NCBI RefSeq assembly: GCF_900108855.1 | Contig: NZ_FNXY01000007.1 | Location: 310,001 to 374,000 of the forward strand | Source: Dyadobacter koreensis | GTDB lineage: Bacteria > Bacteroidota > Bacteroidia > Cytophagales > Spirosomataceae | Length of the DNA: 64,000 nucleotides | Reading direction: 5' to 3' | In this document: positions 1-7,868 of the stretch, piece after piece | How the letters are laid out: each line of letters opens with the position of its first letter | How positions within the stretch are numbered: position 1 is the stretch's first letter | Made by a program: the position numbers and the translations under genes | Notes under the pieces: generated by a model | Seen by the model: the letters and a program-made list of their open reading frames with translations, nothing else | Databases searched by the model: none | What the model was told of the DNA's origin: nothing

Positions 1-147
1 AGCATTTTCAACCTTCTCATTGAATACAAGAAAATTTTGAACGATCTCATTTAAAACCATCGAAGACCAGTCGTCCATCAAAATCCCATACTTAGCAGAG
101 AAGTGGCCTTTGATTTTTGTCTGTATTTCTTTATCTATTTTATCCAT
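1..147 (-). CDS. Partial gene of the integrative element, unknown function
   Basis: An open frame begins at an ATG at 147 and runs off the left edge of the window, giving 49 residues that start MDKIDKEIQTKIKGHF. The ATG lies inside the last codons of the ParA-like gene (AAATGGATAA), so the two genes overlap by 8 bases and are very probably translated together. The visible part is mixed charged and hydrophobic with no recognisable motif. In ParA-based partition systems the next gene often encodes the DNA-binding partner, but nothing seen here proves that. A mobilisation or other element gene is equally possible. Confidence 0.55.
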   Translation of the reverse strand, partial: MDKIDKEIQTKIKGHFSAKYGILMDDWSSMVLNEIVQNFLVFNEKVENA

Positions 148-853
148 TTTTAAAATTTTCTTTAAGTTCTTTTTTCAAACGAATTCTGGCCCCTGGTGAA
201 TAGTCAGTTAAAGAATATCCCTTACGACAACCGTCTTCAATCAATCCTCCAAGAAGAGTCCCCGATTCGAAAGCCCCAAAGACTTTAAATGTCAAATTCA
301 TATGCTTACAATTACCCTCCAACTCAGCCAGCAAGTCAGGAAATTGATTGAAAGTCTTCAAATTAGCCCGTACGATAATCTTAAACTTTCCATCTGTAAC
401 ATGAACCATTTTCTGCAGATAGTCGACCGAAGCTTTGTAAGCCCCGCCTCCACCTATAATAATATTGAATATCACCTCAAATCCAAGCTCATCACAAAAC
501 TCTCGAAAGGGAATATCTCTGTGGATTAGAGCTGGTATTTGTTCCGATTCTGGAGCACCCAAATCCATATAGAACTTTTCAAAATTACTCTCCACAAGAC
601 TTTCCATATACCCTAAAAAAGTATCTCTGACTAACACATCACGGTTATCTAATAATGAAATTGTTTCCAGGCGATCTTGGCCTAAATGCTTCAACTGCCG
701 CGAAGATGTCTGTGTCGAACTATCAGCATCAACAAAAAGCGAATTTTCCTCAGGCACTGATAATGATTGGCAATAGGTGAAAAATGACTTTCCGGATCCA
801 CCCTTTGCTTGGGCAACGATCGCTATAACACGTTTCTCTGACGTTTTTTTCAT
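140..853 (-). CDS. ParA/MinD-type P-loop ATPase
   Basis: A 237-aa protein with a deviant Walker A motif KGGSGKS near residues 17-23 and a VDAD motif near residue 41. Both are typical of the ParA/MinD/Soj ATPases that partition plasmids or position complexes. The middle and C-terminal parts diverge from classical ParA, as is common in integrative elements of Bacteroidota. It starts two bases after the stop of the 120-aa gene at 856-1218 and overlaps the next gene, so the three form one leftward operon. The likely role is segregation or maintenance of the element, possibly during conjugation. Family assignment is good; the partner protein and centromere are not identified. Confidence 0.75.
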   Translation of the reverse strand: MKKTSEKRVIAIVAQAKGGSGKSFFTYCQSLSVPEENSLFVDADSSTQTSSRQLKHLGQDRLETISLLDNRDVLVRDTFLGYMESLVESNFEKFYMDLGAPESEQIPALIHRDIPFREFCDELGFEVIFNIIIGGGGAYKASVDYLQKMVHVTDGKFKIIVRANLKTFNQFPDLLAELEGNCKHMNLTFKVFGAFESGTLLGGLIEDGCRKGYSLTDYSPGARIRLKKELKENFKNG

Positions 854-855
854 AC

Positions 856-1218
856 TTATTTCTGAAATTTTGATTTTAAATTCTGATTTCGCCCCGTATC
901 TAACTCATCCGGATCTGACCATTTAATGGATGGATTAATTTGTTGCAATTCTACTTTTTCCTCAACGCGTGTCGTCATTGGCGAACGAATTTTTACCGAA
1001 CTCTTTTTCAATTTTCCCTGAAAATAGAATCGACAATACTTGATATCAGCTATGGAGACAAGATTGGCAGCACCTAAGTCTTTGTTGATCATATCAGCTA
1101 TGAATACGGAAGAAAGGCCTGTCACAAAATAATCACTGTAGAGATCAAATAGAATCCGTCGTCTTTTACGGTCTTTTTTATGAAAAAGCTCCGTAACTAA
1201 ATCCTGGTCTATGTTCAT
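856..1218 (-). CDS. Hypothetical element protein, 120 aa
   Basis: A 120-aa charged, basic protein with no signal peptide or membrane segment. Residues 10-40 (HKKDRKRRRILFDLY) are strongly basic. I do not recognise the family. It is the first gene of the leftward operon containing ParA and starts about 140 bases from the TCATCA repeat cluster. Its promoter therefore probably lies among or beside those repeats. A small DNA-binding protein regulating this operon would fit the position, but that is inference from context. Confidence 0.6.
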   Translation of the reverse strand: MNIDQDLVTELFHKKDRKRRRILFDLYSDYFVTGLSSVFIADMINKDLGAANLVSIADIKYCRFYFQGKLKKSSVKIRSPMTTRVEEKVELQQINPSIKWSDPDELDTGRNQNLKSKFQK

Positions 1219-1361
1219 ATAAGCATTATCATTCCGTCTTTCCTGGAAAGAAAAGTACGTTACTAAAATTGATTTGATTCTTTCTTTATTTATAATTTCT
1301 CAAAAATGAGGCCGCTAAAAATGTTTCCGAAAAAAATCCGGCAGTAATCAAGTAAAAATCC

Positions 1362-1575
1362 GATGAGTTGATGAATAATTCAATTAATGTATTGATAATA
1401 AGGTATTTATACCTCATCAAAACCTCATCATTCTCATCAAATAGTCATACGGCAGCGATAATCATTCATCAAGTTCATCAATAAAATTCTAGATGATGAA
1501 AATTTGATGAAAACATAATATACTATTAATCAATTCTTTAACCACGATAAAATTAACTCTCATCAATCTCATCAG
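1362..1575. repeat. Iteron-like cluster of TCATCA/TGATGA repeats
   Basis: About eleven copies of a 6-8 bp word lie in 215 bases. Copies reading CTCATCA or TTCATCA on the + strand begin at 1413, 1424, 1433, 1465, 1474, 1559 and 1568. Inverted copies (TGATGA/GATGAG) lie at 1362-1367, 1368-1375, 1492-1500 and 1504-1511. Several neighbours are spaced 9-11 bp apart, which puts them on one helix face. The surrounding sequence is very AT-rich. The cluster sits directly downstream of the SF3 helicase gene and upstream of the 120-aa/ParA operon. This is the layout of an iteron replication origin or a multi-site operator. Confidence 0.6.
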
Positions 1576-2783
1576 AGTTTACTTTGAAGCTCTTCGTAAC
1601 CAATAGAGTAATAACGACCGGTTAATTTGATTTGTCCAATTATACCGTCTGAATTGAAGGCATAGGTTAAGTAACTTAATGAATTACCCTTTGGCGTCAA
1701 TGCCCACGACTCTTTTAACAATCGAATCACCGCAGCCCTATCAGGTTTTAATCCACTTTTCATCATCATATTTATGACATCATTTGGAGTAAAGTGTAGT
1801 TCTTCAACACCAGCTGTTTCCATAATTTCCTTCATATAAAGTAAGACTTCTACCTCTAATCTACTCCTGTTTGCATTCATTATCCTTTCCAAGGCCGCTG
1901 TACGATACATGGATGGATCAAACCACATCCGGCCAAGCTTTTTTTGCACAGACAGTTGCCTATTATTTATAAAATTTAGAAAGGCAGGGATTTCCTTGAT
2001 AAGTTGGTCCATCAAATATTCATTTTCCGATGTAAACGGCTTAACATTTCTAACCCAATAACGTGTCTCCTCCGGCAGGATAATTATAGGCCTTAAATCA
2101 TCATTACTGCAAAGGACAAACTTCACGAAAAAGTCTACCTCATGCCTATTCTGGTTTTTTGCCTCGGACTTGTAAACGGCTGCGGTTGACAATGCCTTAA
2201 TACGTTCGCTATCCTCTATACGTTGAAGCAAAACCTCGTCCACACCAACGATTAGGGCGCTCGCCCAGTCGGAATTAAACTGACTCCTAAAACTGTCGTT
2301 ATCATTTAGCGTCATATTGTTTTGGAAGATAGCTTTTAAGAAATTTAACCAAGTCGTCTTACCTGTGTTTCTTTGACGCGAGACAAGTAGCAGAATGGGT
2401 AACTTTTCGGTGGTTCTTATGTAAAGAAGGGTCAAATAATCAAGTCCCAATTCATATTGATCTCCGAAAATGTGCCTAATGAAATCTAGTGTTAGTTTGC
2501 AATCTCCTTTATTATTAGGACGATGACTGATTTCAAAGTATTGATTATAAAATGTCCCAATTGTCTGCCTGTAATTGATATGTTCCGGAAAGGTTATAAA
2601 TCCGTCATATTTGGGAATTTTAGAAATTGTTTCTTTCGTTTCATCATGTTTAATCGCATCCAATGTCCACGGAATAAGTTTACCCTGTTGGATGCCACGA
2701 AACGATGGCACGTCGACGATTTTATAATAGCTAGTTCCGATACGTAAATACGGTATCTGACTACGGGCTTTCATAGTGCGCAT
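1572..2783 (-). CDS. Superfamily 3 helicase / primase-helicase-like replication protein
   Basis: A 403-aa protein with the three motifs of SF3 DNA helicases in order. Walker A is RNTGKTTW near residue 138, Walker B is IVGVDEV near 178, and motif C ends in CSNDD near 224. An arginine-containing ETRYW segment near 240 is a plausible arginine finger. Such proteins (the D5/DUF5906 type) replicate phages, plasmids and integrative elements. The N-terminal 100 residues carry no recognisable primase domain. The C-terminal 120 residues may form a winged-helix DNA-binding part, but this is only a guess. The gene follows the HTH protein at 2891 after a 107-bp gap and ends inside the TCATCA repeats. It probably opens an origin for the excised element. 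Confidence 0.72.
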   Translation of the reverse strand: MRTMKARSQIPYLRIGTSYYKIVDVPSFRGIQQGKLIPWTLDAIKHDETKETISKIPKYDGFITFPEHINYRQTIGTFYNQYFEISHRPNNKGDCKLTLDFIRHIFGDQYELGLDYLTLLYIRTTEKLPILLLVSRQRNTGKTTWLNFLKAIFQNNMTLNDNDSFRSQFNSDWASALIVGVDEVLLQRIEDSERIKALSTAAVYKSEAKNQNRHEVDFFVKFVLCSNDDLRPIIILPEETRYWVRNVKPFTSENEYLMDQLIKEIPAFLNFINNRQLSVQKKLGRMWFDPSMYRTAALERIMNANRSRLEVEVLLYMKEIMETAGVEELHFTPNDVINMMMKSGLKPDRAAVIRLLKESWALTPKGNSLSYLTYAFNSDGIIGQIKLTGRYYSIGYEELQSKL

Positions 2784-2890
2784 GGCATAATCAAATAGTG
2801 ATAAAAACTAGATTGATAAATCATATTTTCCTACCTTCGCCCTGCGATACTTTCGGGTACGATACATGATTCTTACATGGGTCGTACCCA

Positions 2891-3169
2891 TTATTTTTTA
2901 CCTTTCGTAAGATAAGCTTGTGCCTCTGCCTCTATTTCGCTCTCTGGTTTTGAACGATTTTGAAGTAGCCAGCTTTCCAATTCCGTTCTCAGAAAAAACA
3001 CCAACTTCCCAGATGGTTTATAAAATGGAATTTTTTTAGCAGATGTCAACTTGTATAAATAAGATCTGGAAATGCCAGAATACTCTGATGCTTCCTCGAA
3101 AGTTAATATTCTTTTTGTCCAAAATGACTCTCCCATCACTTGGAAATTACTGTCCATTTCTCTTTTCAT
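2891..3169 (-). CDS. Excisionase-like MerR-type helix-turn-helix protein
   Basis: A 92-aa protein whose residues 20-70 form a short winged helix-turn-helix. The pattern is LTFEEASEYSGISRSYLYKL, then a KIPFYKPSGKLVFF wing and an ELESWL helix. This is the HTH_17/excisionase layout found beside tyrosine integrases in Bacteroidota elements. It probably helps excision, or activates the helicase gene that follows it on the same strand. About 120 bp upstream lies the 3292-4332 gene in the same direction. Start chosen at the ATG at 3169, the only one ahead of the domain. Confidence 0.72.
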   Translation of the reverse strand: MKREMDSNFQVMGESFWTKRILTFEEASEYSGISRSYLYKLTSAKKIPFYKPSGKLVFFLRTELESWLLQNRSKPESEIEAEAQAYLTKGKK

Positions 3170-3291
3170 TTGTTTGTTTTTGTTAATAGATAGATTCTGT
3201 AATCAATTATAGATCGACAAGGGCAAATTAAGTAGTCAAAAGAAAGTAATACAACCCAATATTAGCTACAAGTTGGTAATTGTGGGGTTCG

Positions 3292-4332
3292 TTAATATTT
3301 TTTTTCGAATACCTCTTTAATGATATTGTCAATAATTTCCGTCTTCTGAATCACAATATTATTTCTTTTATGATCAGAGATAATTTTGGCTAAATCCTTG
3401 TTATTAAACAATTTGCCATTTTGATCAAGAAAAATACCTTTACTTACGAGACTTTTCCAGTAAACACTTCTAATCCGTTGATTATCAAATAATACCATAA
3501 ATAAATACGCAAACAGATTATTGTAAGATTGCCATTTAATCTTTAGTTGTTTTCGGAAATCATCGTGGTATGTTGGGATAAAGAAGGAAGCATTCTTAAG
3601 TTCGGTTTCATCAAAAAAAACTAATAAGAATTGATCAATTGAAGTCTTTTGATCCAGTAAACCACCAGCTGCTAACCTTACCCCCAACTCTCTAATCTGT
3701 GAAATAGAACAAGTTGTAACAATTTTATCTGACGGTTTAGTTACAATAACCCTTCTCTCTTTTTTAACAACAACCTGACTCAACTTCTGAGTGAGAGAAT
3801 CAAAGTCAATCATTAATTTCACATGGTGACGACTGTATGCTGCTGTATGAACGATTTGTTCTAAGTATGGGATTTCCTGAAAAAATTGTAAGCGTTCAGT
3901 GGCACTCGGTTTGTAATCGCTCGCAGAAAAAGTTTCAAAGCGCTCATCTGCTAACTTGTTGTCAGAAGCAAAACGAGAAATCAAATAAAAGATAATTCCA
4001 CGTCGTTCATCCTGATTTTTAGAATCAAGTAAACCCAAATATTCGATTATCATCTGCCCGGATCCATCTGAGTTTATTAAAGGAATTAATATGTCGAGTG
4101 ATTTATTTACCTCATGCTGTAAGATTGACATTTGGTAAGTCTCTAAAGAATAATGCAACTTTAGTTTGACGTCGCTCTCCAGCTGCTCTTCGTAATAATC
4201 TAGAAATTTTAATATGAAATCCGCAGCACTACGAAAGCTTTGTTTGAAATGCTCAGGGAAGTCCTTTTGCTTTGACAATATTTCAACTGTTGAAGGCGAT
4301 CCTTGCCAATGACTGTGTGTATGTACCAACAT
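3292..4332 (-). CDS. Hypothetical protein, 346 aa, integrative element
   Basis: A 346-aa soluble protein, largely helical in composition, with no signal peptide and no clear motif. The C-terminal half (SQIRELGVRLAAGGLLDQ onward, then NNLFAYLFMVLF) vaguely recalls RteC-like or DUF-type regulatory proteins of Bacteroidetes conjugative elements. I would not assign it. It starts 15 bases downstream of the integrase stop, so integrase and this gene are probably co-transcribed. Position between integrase and excisionase favours a role in element regulation, but a cargo or defence role cannot be excluded. Confidence 0.7.
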   Translation of the reverse strand: MLVHTHSHWQGSPSTVEILSKQKDFPEHFKQSFRSAADFILKFLDYYEEQLESDVKLKLHYSLETYQMSILQHEVNKSLDILIPLINSDGSGQMIIEYLGLLDSKNQDERRGIIFYLISRFASDNKLADERFETFSASDYKPSATERLQFFQEIPYLEQIVHTAAYSRHHVKLMIDFDSLTQKLSQVVVKKERRVIVTKPSDKIVTTCSISQIRELGVRLAAGGLLDQKTSIDQFLLVFFDETELKNASFFIPTYHDDFRKQLKIKWQSYNNLFAYLFMVLFDNQRIRSVYWKSLVSKGIFLDQNGKLFNNKDLAKIISDHKRNNIVIQKTEIIDNIIKEVFEKKY

Positions 4333-4347
4333 AATCTTTAAATTAAG

Positions 4348-5460
4348 CTATATTCCCAAATCTGGGATTCTATTAACCGCCTCTTGTTTCTTTTTGTCCA
4401 GTACCTTCGCATAGATCTGAGTCGTTTTTATGTGCCTGTGCCCTAATAATTTAGAAGTTGTAAAAAGGTCGGCTCCCAAATCAAGCATCATAACCGCAAA
4501 AGTATGTCTGCCACAGTGAAATGTAATTTCCTTGGTAATTCCCGCTCGGATACACCATTTTTGAAGTTCCATATTGTGCCATGCAGAATACTTAAGACCT
4601 TCAAAAACCCTATCCTCTGGTTTACTCCGTTCACCGAGATATACAAGAGCTTGCTCATTAATATCTAGGTATTCCTGTCCCTGCGTTTTTTTCTGCCTAA
4701 ACACAATTCTCGGAATTCCATTTAAATCTTGCACCTGGCTCCAAGTCATCTTGTTGATATCCGACCATCGAATTCCAGTTAGACAACTAAATAAGAAAGC
4801 TCGCTTCATTACCGGGTATCTGCATTCTGCTTTTGCCATTGCCTTTACTTCCTCAAAAGACAGGTAGTCGCGTTCCGGATCGCCTGGTTTAGGAGCTTTA
4901 ACCGAGGAAGTTGGGTTTACTATCAAAATTCCCTTGTCATGTGCGTGGCGCAAACAAGTAGCTAGTTTATTGTAATAGCTGTGTTGTGTGTTTTGGGAAA
5001 GTAATTTATGACTTTTGGTTTTGGTTACCCTTAGGTAATTTTTGAATCCTTCAACAAATTCGGTATTGATATCATCAAACGTAGTATCATCCTTGCAATA
5101 TTCTTTGAGATGTTTCAAAGCACTCTCCCAATTTCCGTAATTGCCTTTCTCTTCTTTACGCAGTTCAGATAAAGAACTGAAATATTCTAAGAAATTGGTT
5201 TTTGTCTTCGTGGGGCTAGCGAAACCATATTCGTTATTTTGAATCTGAACAAGTTTCTTTGCTTTGATTGCCTGAGCAAGTTGAAGGGTGCTTCTATTTT
5301 TCTCCTTATCACCTGCGGTTTTGGGGTTTGCTATCAGGTAAAGTTTAAGGAACTCATATTTCCTCTTACCGTTAAAGTAAATGTCCAGGTAAAGGCTAAT
5401 GTTGCCATTGGCAAGGACCTTTTCCCGGACATGAATTAATTCTTTTTGTTTCTTTCCCAT
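4348..5460 (-). CDS. Tyrosine recombinase / phage-type integrase
   Basis: A 370-aa integrase counted from the ATG at 5460 (MGKKQKELIHVREK); an in-frame TTG at 5511 would add 17 residues and is less likely. It has an N-terminal arm-binding region, a SAM-like core-binding domain (about 85-185) and a C-terminal catalytic domain. The catalytic set is visible: Arg in CLTGIRWSD, the HxxR box in HCGRHTFA, His in LLGHRHIKTT and the nucleophile Tyr in QIYAKV. The gene points away from mnmE and begins about 190 bases from the mnmE stop codon. It should catalyse integration and excision at the 3' end of mnmE. Confidence 0.92.
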   Translation of the reverse strand: MGKKQKELIHVREKVLANGNISLYLDIYFNGKRKYEFLKLYLIANPKTAGDKEKNRSTLQLAQAIKAKKLVQIQNNEYGFASPTKTKTNFLEYFSSLSELRKEEKGNYGNWESALKHLKEYCKDDTTFDDINTEFVEGFKNYLRVTKTKSHKLLSQNTQHSYYNKLATCLRHAHDKGILIVNPTSSVKAPKPGDPERDYLSFEEVKAMAKAECRYPVMKRAFLFSCLTGIRWSDINKMTWSQVQDLNGIPRIVFRQKKTQGQEYLDINEQALVYLGERSKPEDRVFEGLKYSAWHNMELQKWCIRAGITKEITFHCGRHTFAVMMLDLGADLFTTSKLLGHRHIKTTQIYAKVLDKKKQEAVNRIPDLGI

Positions 5461-5463
5461 TTT

Positions 5464-5506
5464 GTTACTTTTGTTACTTGATACGAACGAGTAACAAAAT
5501 AGTAAC
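5464..5506. promoter_or_regulatory. GTTACT inverted repeat ahead of integrase
   Basis: The left arm at 5464-5478 reads GTTACTTTTGTTACT and the right arm at 5490-5506 reads AGTAACAAAATAGTAAC. Each arm holds two GTTAC words, giving four sites in 43 bases, and a further GTTAC occurs at 5530. The cluster lies immediately upstream of the integrase ATG and inside the expected attachment region. It could be integrase arm-type sites, an excisionase site or an autoregulatory operator. Confidence 0.45.
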
Positions 5507-5515
5507 AACAATCGG

Positions 5516-5665
5516 AAAAATAAAAATATGTTACGGAAAAGATAAACCGATTAAAAAATCTAAAATAAATTATAACTAACTGAAAATTAATTATTTAATT
5601 CTTTTAGATTCTTTTCCCTTCCTTTAATTAATCGTCAAAATATAACATTTATTTGCCGATACAAA
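5516..5665. other. Probable attachment-site junction at the mnmE 3' end
   Basis: The AT-rich stretch between the integrase and mnmE, with the last codons of mnmE (5649-5665, encoding FCIGK and stop), should contain the element/chromosome junction. The mnmE reading frame is intact through its conserved C-terminus. This is as expected when an element carries a copy of the gene end and restores it. The second attachment copy would lie left of the window and cannot be seen, so the exact core cannot be set. Confidence 0.4.
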
Positions 5666-7016
5666 ACTTACTAAATATATTATCCAGCAAATCATCCGTA
5701 ATGATCGTCCCTGTAATTTCACCCAAATGATGAAGCGATAAGCGGATATCCTGAGCCAGAAAATCTCCTGTGATACCTGTATCCAAGCCATTGATTACTT
5801 CATTCAAAGCATCCTGGGTTTTTAGCAAGTGCTCGTAATGACGAAGATTTGTTACGACAGTATCCGTAGCTGATTGCCCGTATACGCGTGTTACTAAAAT
5901 ATCAGTTAATAGTTTTAAACCTTGCTGATTTTGCGCTGATATTCCAATCAAACCGGGATTTTCCAGACGCAGCTTTTCAAATAAGACCTGATTGATATCG
6001 AGTTTATTCAACACCCAAAGCGTATCCTTTTTATCTGAAACCTCGGTTGACAGCTGCTTATTTTGCAAATAAGTTTCTTCGCTGTCTGATAGAAAAATCA
6101 CAATATCTGCCTTCTCCATAGCACCTCTCGACCGTGCAATACCAATCGATTCTACCAAATCTGTCGTTTCTCTTATCCCTGCCGTGTCGATAAACCGGAA
6201 TTTTAATCCGTCCAGTACTATGGTGTCTTCGATTACATCACGTGTCGTCCCGGCAACGCTGGTTACGATCGCTTTTTCTTCGTTTAAAAGCGCATTCAAT
6301 AAGGTGGATTTTCCCACATTCGGCGACCCGACAATGGCAACAGGAACACCTTCTTTTAATGCATTTCCAAAGTCGAATGATTCGATCAGTGGAGCAATTG
6401 TTTTTCGGAGTTTAAAAATTAGTTGTCTTAAATCGTCGCGTTCTGCAAATTCAACATCTTCCTCGCCAAAATCCAGTTCGAGCTCGACAAGTGACGCGAA
6501 ATGGATAAGCTCCGTACGCAACGAAGCCAGTTTTTTTGAAAAACCCCCTCTCAATTGATTCAGAGCCGTCTTGTGGCTTGCTTCCGAATCTGCTGCAATC
6601 AGATCTGCAACTGCTTCCGCTTGCACCAGGTCGAATTGTCCATTTAAAAACGCTCGTTGAGTAAACTCTCCGGGACGAGCAATCCTTGCTCCTTTTTTAA
6701 TAAGTAGTTTAAGAATCTGTTTGATAATATAATCAGAACCGTGGCACGAAATTTCAACGGAATCTTCTTTTGTAAAGGATTTAGGCGTTTTAAAAACCGT
6801 CACCAAAACTTCGTCTATTAATTCAGTATCGGATTGAATTGTACCGAAATGCGCAGTATGGCTCTCGACCAGATTTAGATTTTTTCCTTTGAATATATCG
6901 TTTACGATCGAAATCGAATGAAGTCCTGAGACCCTTATTACTGCAATGGCGCCCACACCTGAGGGTGTTGCCAGAGCACAAATTGCTTCCTGCTGATGTA
7001 TTGTAGTATTAATCAT
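5649..7016 (-). CDS. mnmE: tRNA uridine-5-carboxymethylaminomethyl modification GTPase MnmE
   Basis: A 455-aa protein of normal family length. The N-terminal tetrahydrofolate-binding domain holds ARPGEFTQRAF. The G domain begins near residue 230 (GSPNVGKST), followed by TTRD, DTAGI and NKLD. The C-terminus ends FCIGK, which carries the Cys needed for catalysis. With MnmG it adds the carboxymethylaminomethyl group to U34 of several tRNAs, in the cytosol. It stands alone on the minus strand. Its 3' end borders the integrative element, and the reading frame is complete. Confidence 0.97.
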   Translation of the reverse strand: MINTTIHQQEAICALATPSGVGAIAVIRVSGLHSISIVNDIFKGKNLNLVESHTAHFGTIQSDTELIDEVLVTVFKTPKSFTKEDSVEISCHGSDYIIKQILKLLIKKGARIARPGEFTQRAFLNGQFDLVQAEAVADLIAADSEASHKTALNQLRGGFSKKLASLRTELIHFASLVELELDFGEEDVEFAERDDLRQLIFKLRKTIAPLIESFDFGNALKEGVPVAIVGSPNVGKSTLLNALLNEEKAIVTSVAGTTRDVIEDTIVLDGLKFRFIDTAGIRETTDLVESIGIARSRGAMEKADIVIFLSDSEETYLQNKQLSTEVSDKKDTLWVLNKLDINQVLFEKLRLENPGLIGISAQNQQGLKLLTDILVTRVYGQSATDTVVTNLRHYEHLLKTQDALNEVINGLDTGITGDFLAQDIRLSLHHLGEITGTIITDDLLDNIFSKFCIGK

Positions 7017-7196
7017 GATACAAAGATCGTATTCCTTCCTCTATTTATTCAACTCTGCAAAAGATTTACCTGGCATCAACCTAACACCAGGTCCAGAAAT
7101 TTGATTTAACTGCCCCAAAAAAATTAAAAACAAGATCAGGCACCAGTGAAACTTTTGCTGATTTTAAATTATTTATCAAATTCCTTTGTTACCCTT

Positions 7197-7204
7197 TATC
7201 TTTG
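7197..7204 (+). promoter_or_regulatory. Candidate -7 box (TATCTTTG) for queE
   Basis: TATCTTTG fits the Bacteroidota -7 consensus TAnnTTTG and lies about 40 bases before the queE start. A good TTTG at the usual -33 spacing is not seen, so this is a weak call. Confidence 0.35.
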
Positions 7205-7241
7205 TACTGAATTTATTTATTGCTTATCTACTTTTTGAATT

Positions 7242-7868
7242 TTGCTAACTGAAACATTACCCATCGTCACTAGTCAACTTCCGGTCATGGAAGCTTTTTA
7301 CACATTGCAGGGAGAAGGCCAGCATAGTGGAAAGGCTGCTTATTTCATCCGTTTAGGCGGATGTGAAGTAGGTTGCCACTGGTGCGATGTGAAGGAATCC
7401 TGGGATGCCGATGCACATCCGAAACTGGAAATAAATACGATAGTCGAAGGCGCGCTTGGATACCCTGGCCGCCTTGCTGTGATTACTGGTGGAGAACCAC
7501 TTATGTATAATCTTGATGCACTGACTGACGCTCTGCAGCAAGCCGGCTTTCAGACAAATATTGAAACTTCGGGTGTCTATCCTTTTACGGGACATTGGGA
7601 TTGGGTTTGTTTTTCACCTAAAAAATTTAAGACGCCGCATTCTGATATATATATAAATGCAAACGAATTAAAATCAATCATCTACAACAAAAGTGATTTT
7701 GAGTTCGCTGAGCAGCATGCAGCACTCGTAAATCAGGAATGTACGCTTCTATTGCAGCCTGAATGGAGTAAGCATGAGCAAATGCTGCCGTTGATAATAG
7801 ATTATATTAAGGACAATCCGAAGTGGAAAATGTCGTTACAGACTCATAAATACATGAATATTCCATAA
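7242..7868 (+). CDS. queE: 7-carboxy-7-deazaguanine synthase (radical SAM)
   Basis: A 208-aa radical SAM enzyme that makes 7-carboxy-7-deazaguanine from carboxytetrahydropterin, on the path to queuosine. The LQGEGQHSGKAAYFIRLGGC segment and the cluster-binding pattern CEVGCHWC (CxxxCxxC, about residues 42-49) are diagnostic. TGGEP follows. The start given is TTG at 7242; an ATG at 7287 would give MEAFYTLQGEG and is a real alternative. The stop shares one base with the start of the next gene (TAATG), so the two are coupled. No other queuosine genes lie nearby. Confidence 0.93.
   Translation: MLTETLPIVTSQLPVMEAFYTLQGEGQHSGKAAYFIRLGGCEVGCHWCDVKESWDADAHPKLEINTIVEGALGYPGRLAVITGGEPLMYNLDALTDALQQAGFQTNIETSGVYPFTGHWDWVCFSPKKFKTPHSDIYINANELKSIIYNKSDFEFAEQHAALVNQECTLLLQPEWSKHEQMLPLIIDYIKDNPKWKMSLQTHKYMNIP

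Noticed and set aside
302..529. Plus-strand frame of 75 codons inside the ParA gene
   Set aside because: It is antisense to a P-loop ATPase with a clear Walker motif and has no start signal or family.
1362..1575. CRISPR array at the TCATCA cluster
   Set aside because: Units are only 6-8 bp, in both orientations and with irregular gaps, so there are no repeat-spacer units.
2523..2747. Plus-strand frame in the helicase gene
   Set aside because: Antisense to the SF3 motifs and without coding features.
4574..4867. Antisense 97-codon frame in the integrase
   Set aside because: Opposes the catalytic domain.
6184..6558. Antisense 124-codon frame in mnmE
   Set aside because: Ser-rich shadow of a well conserved gene.
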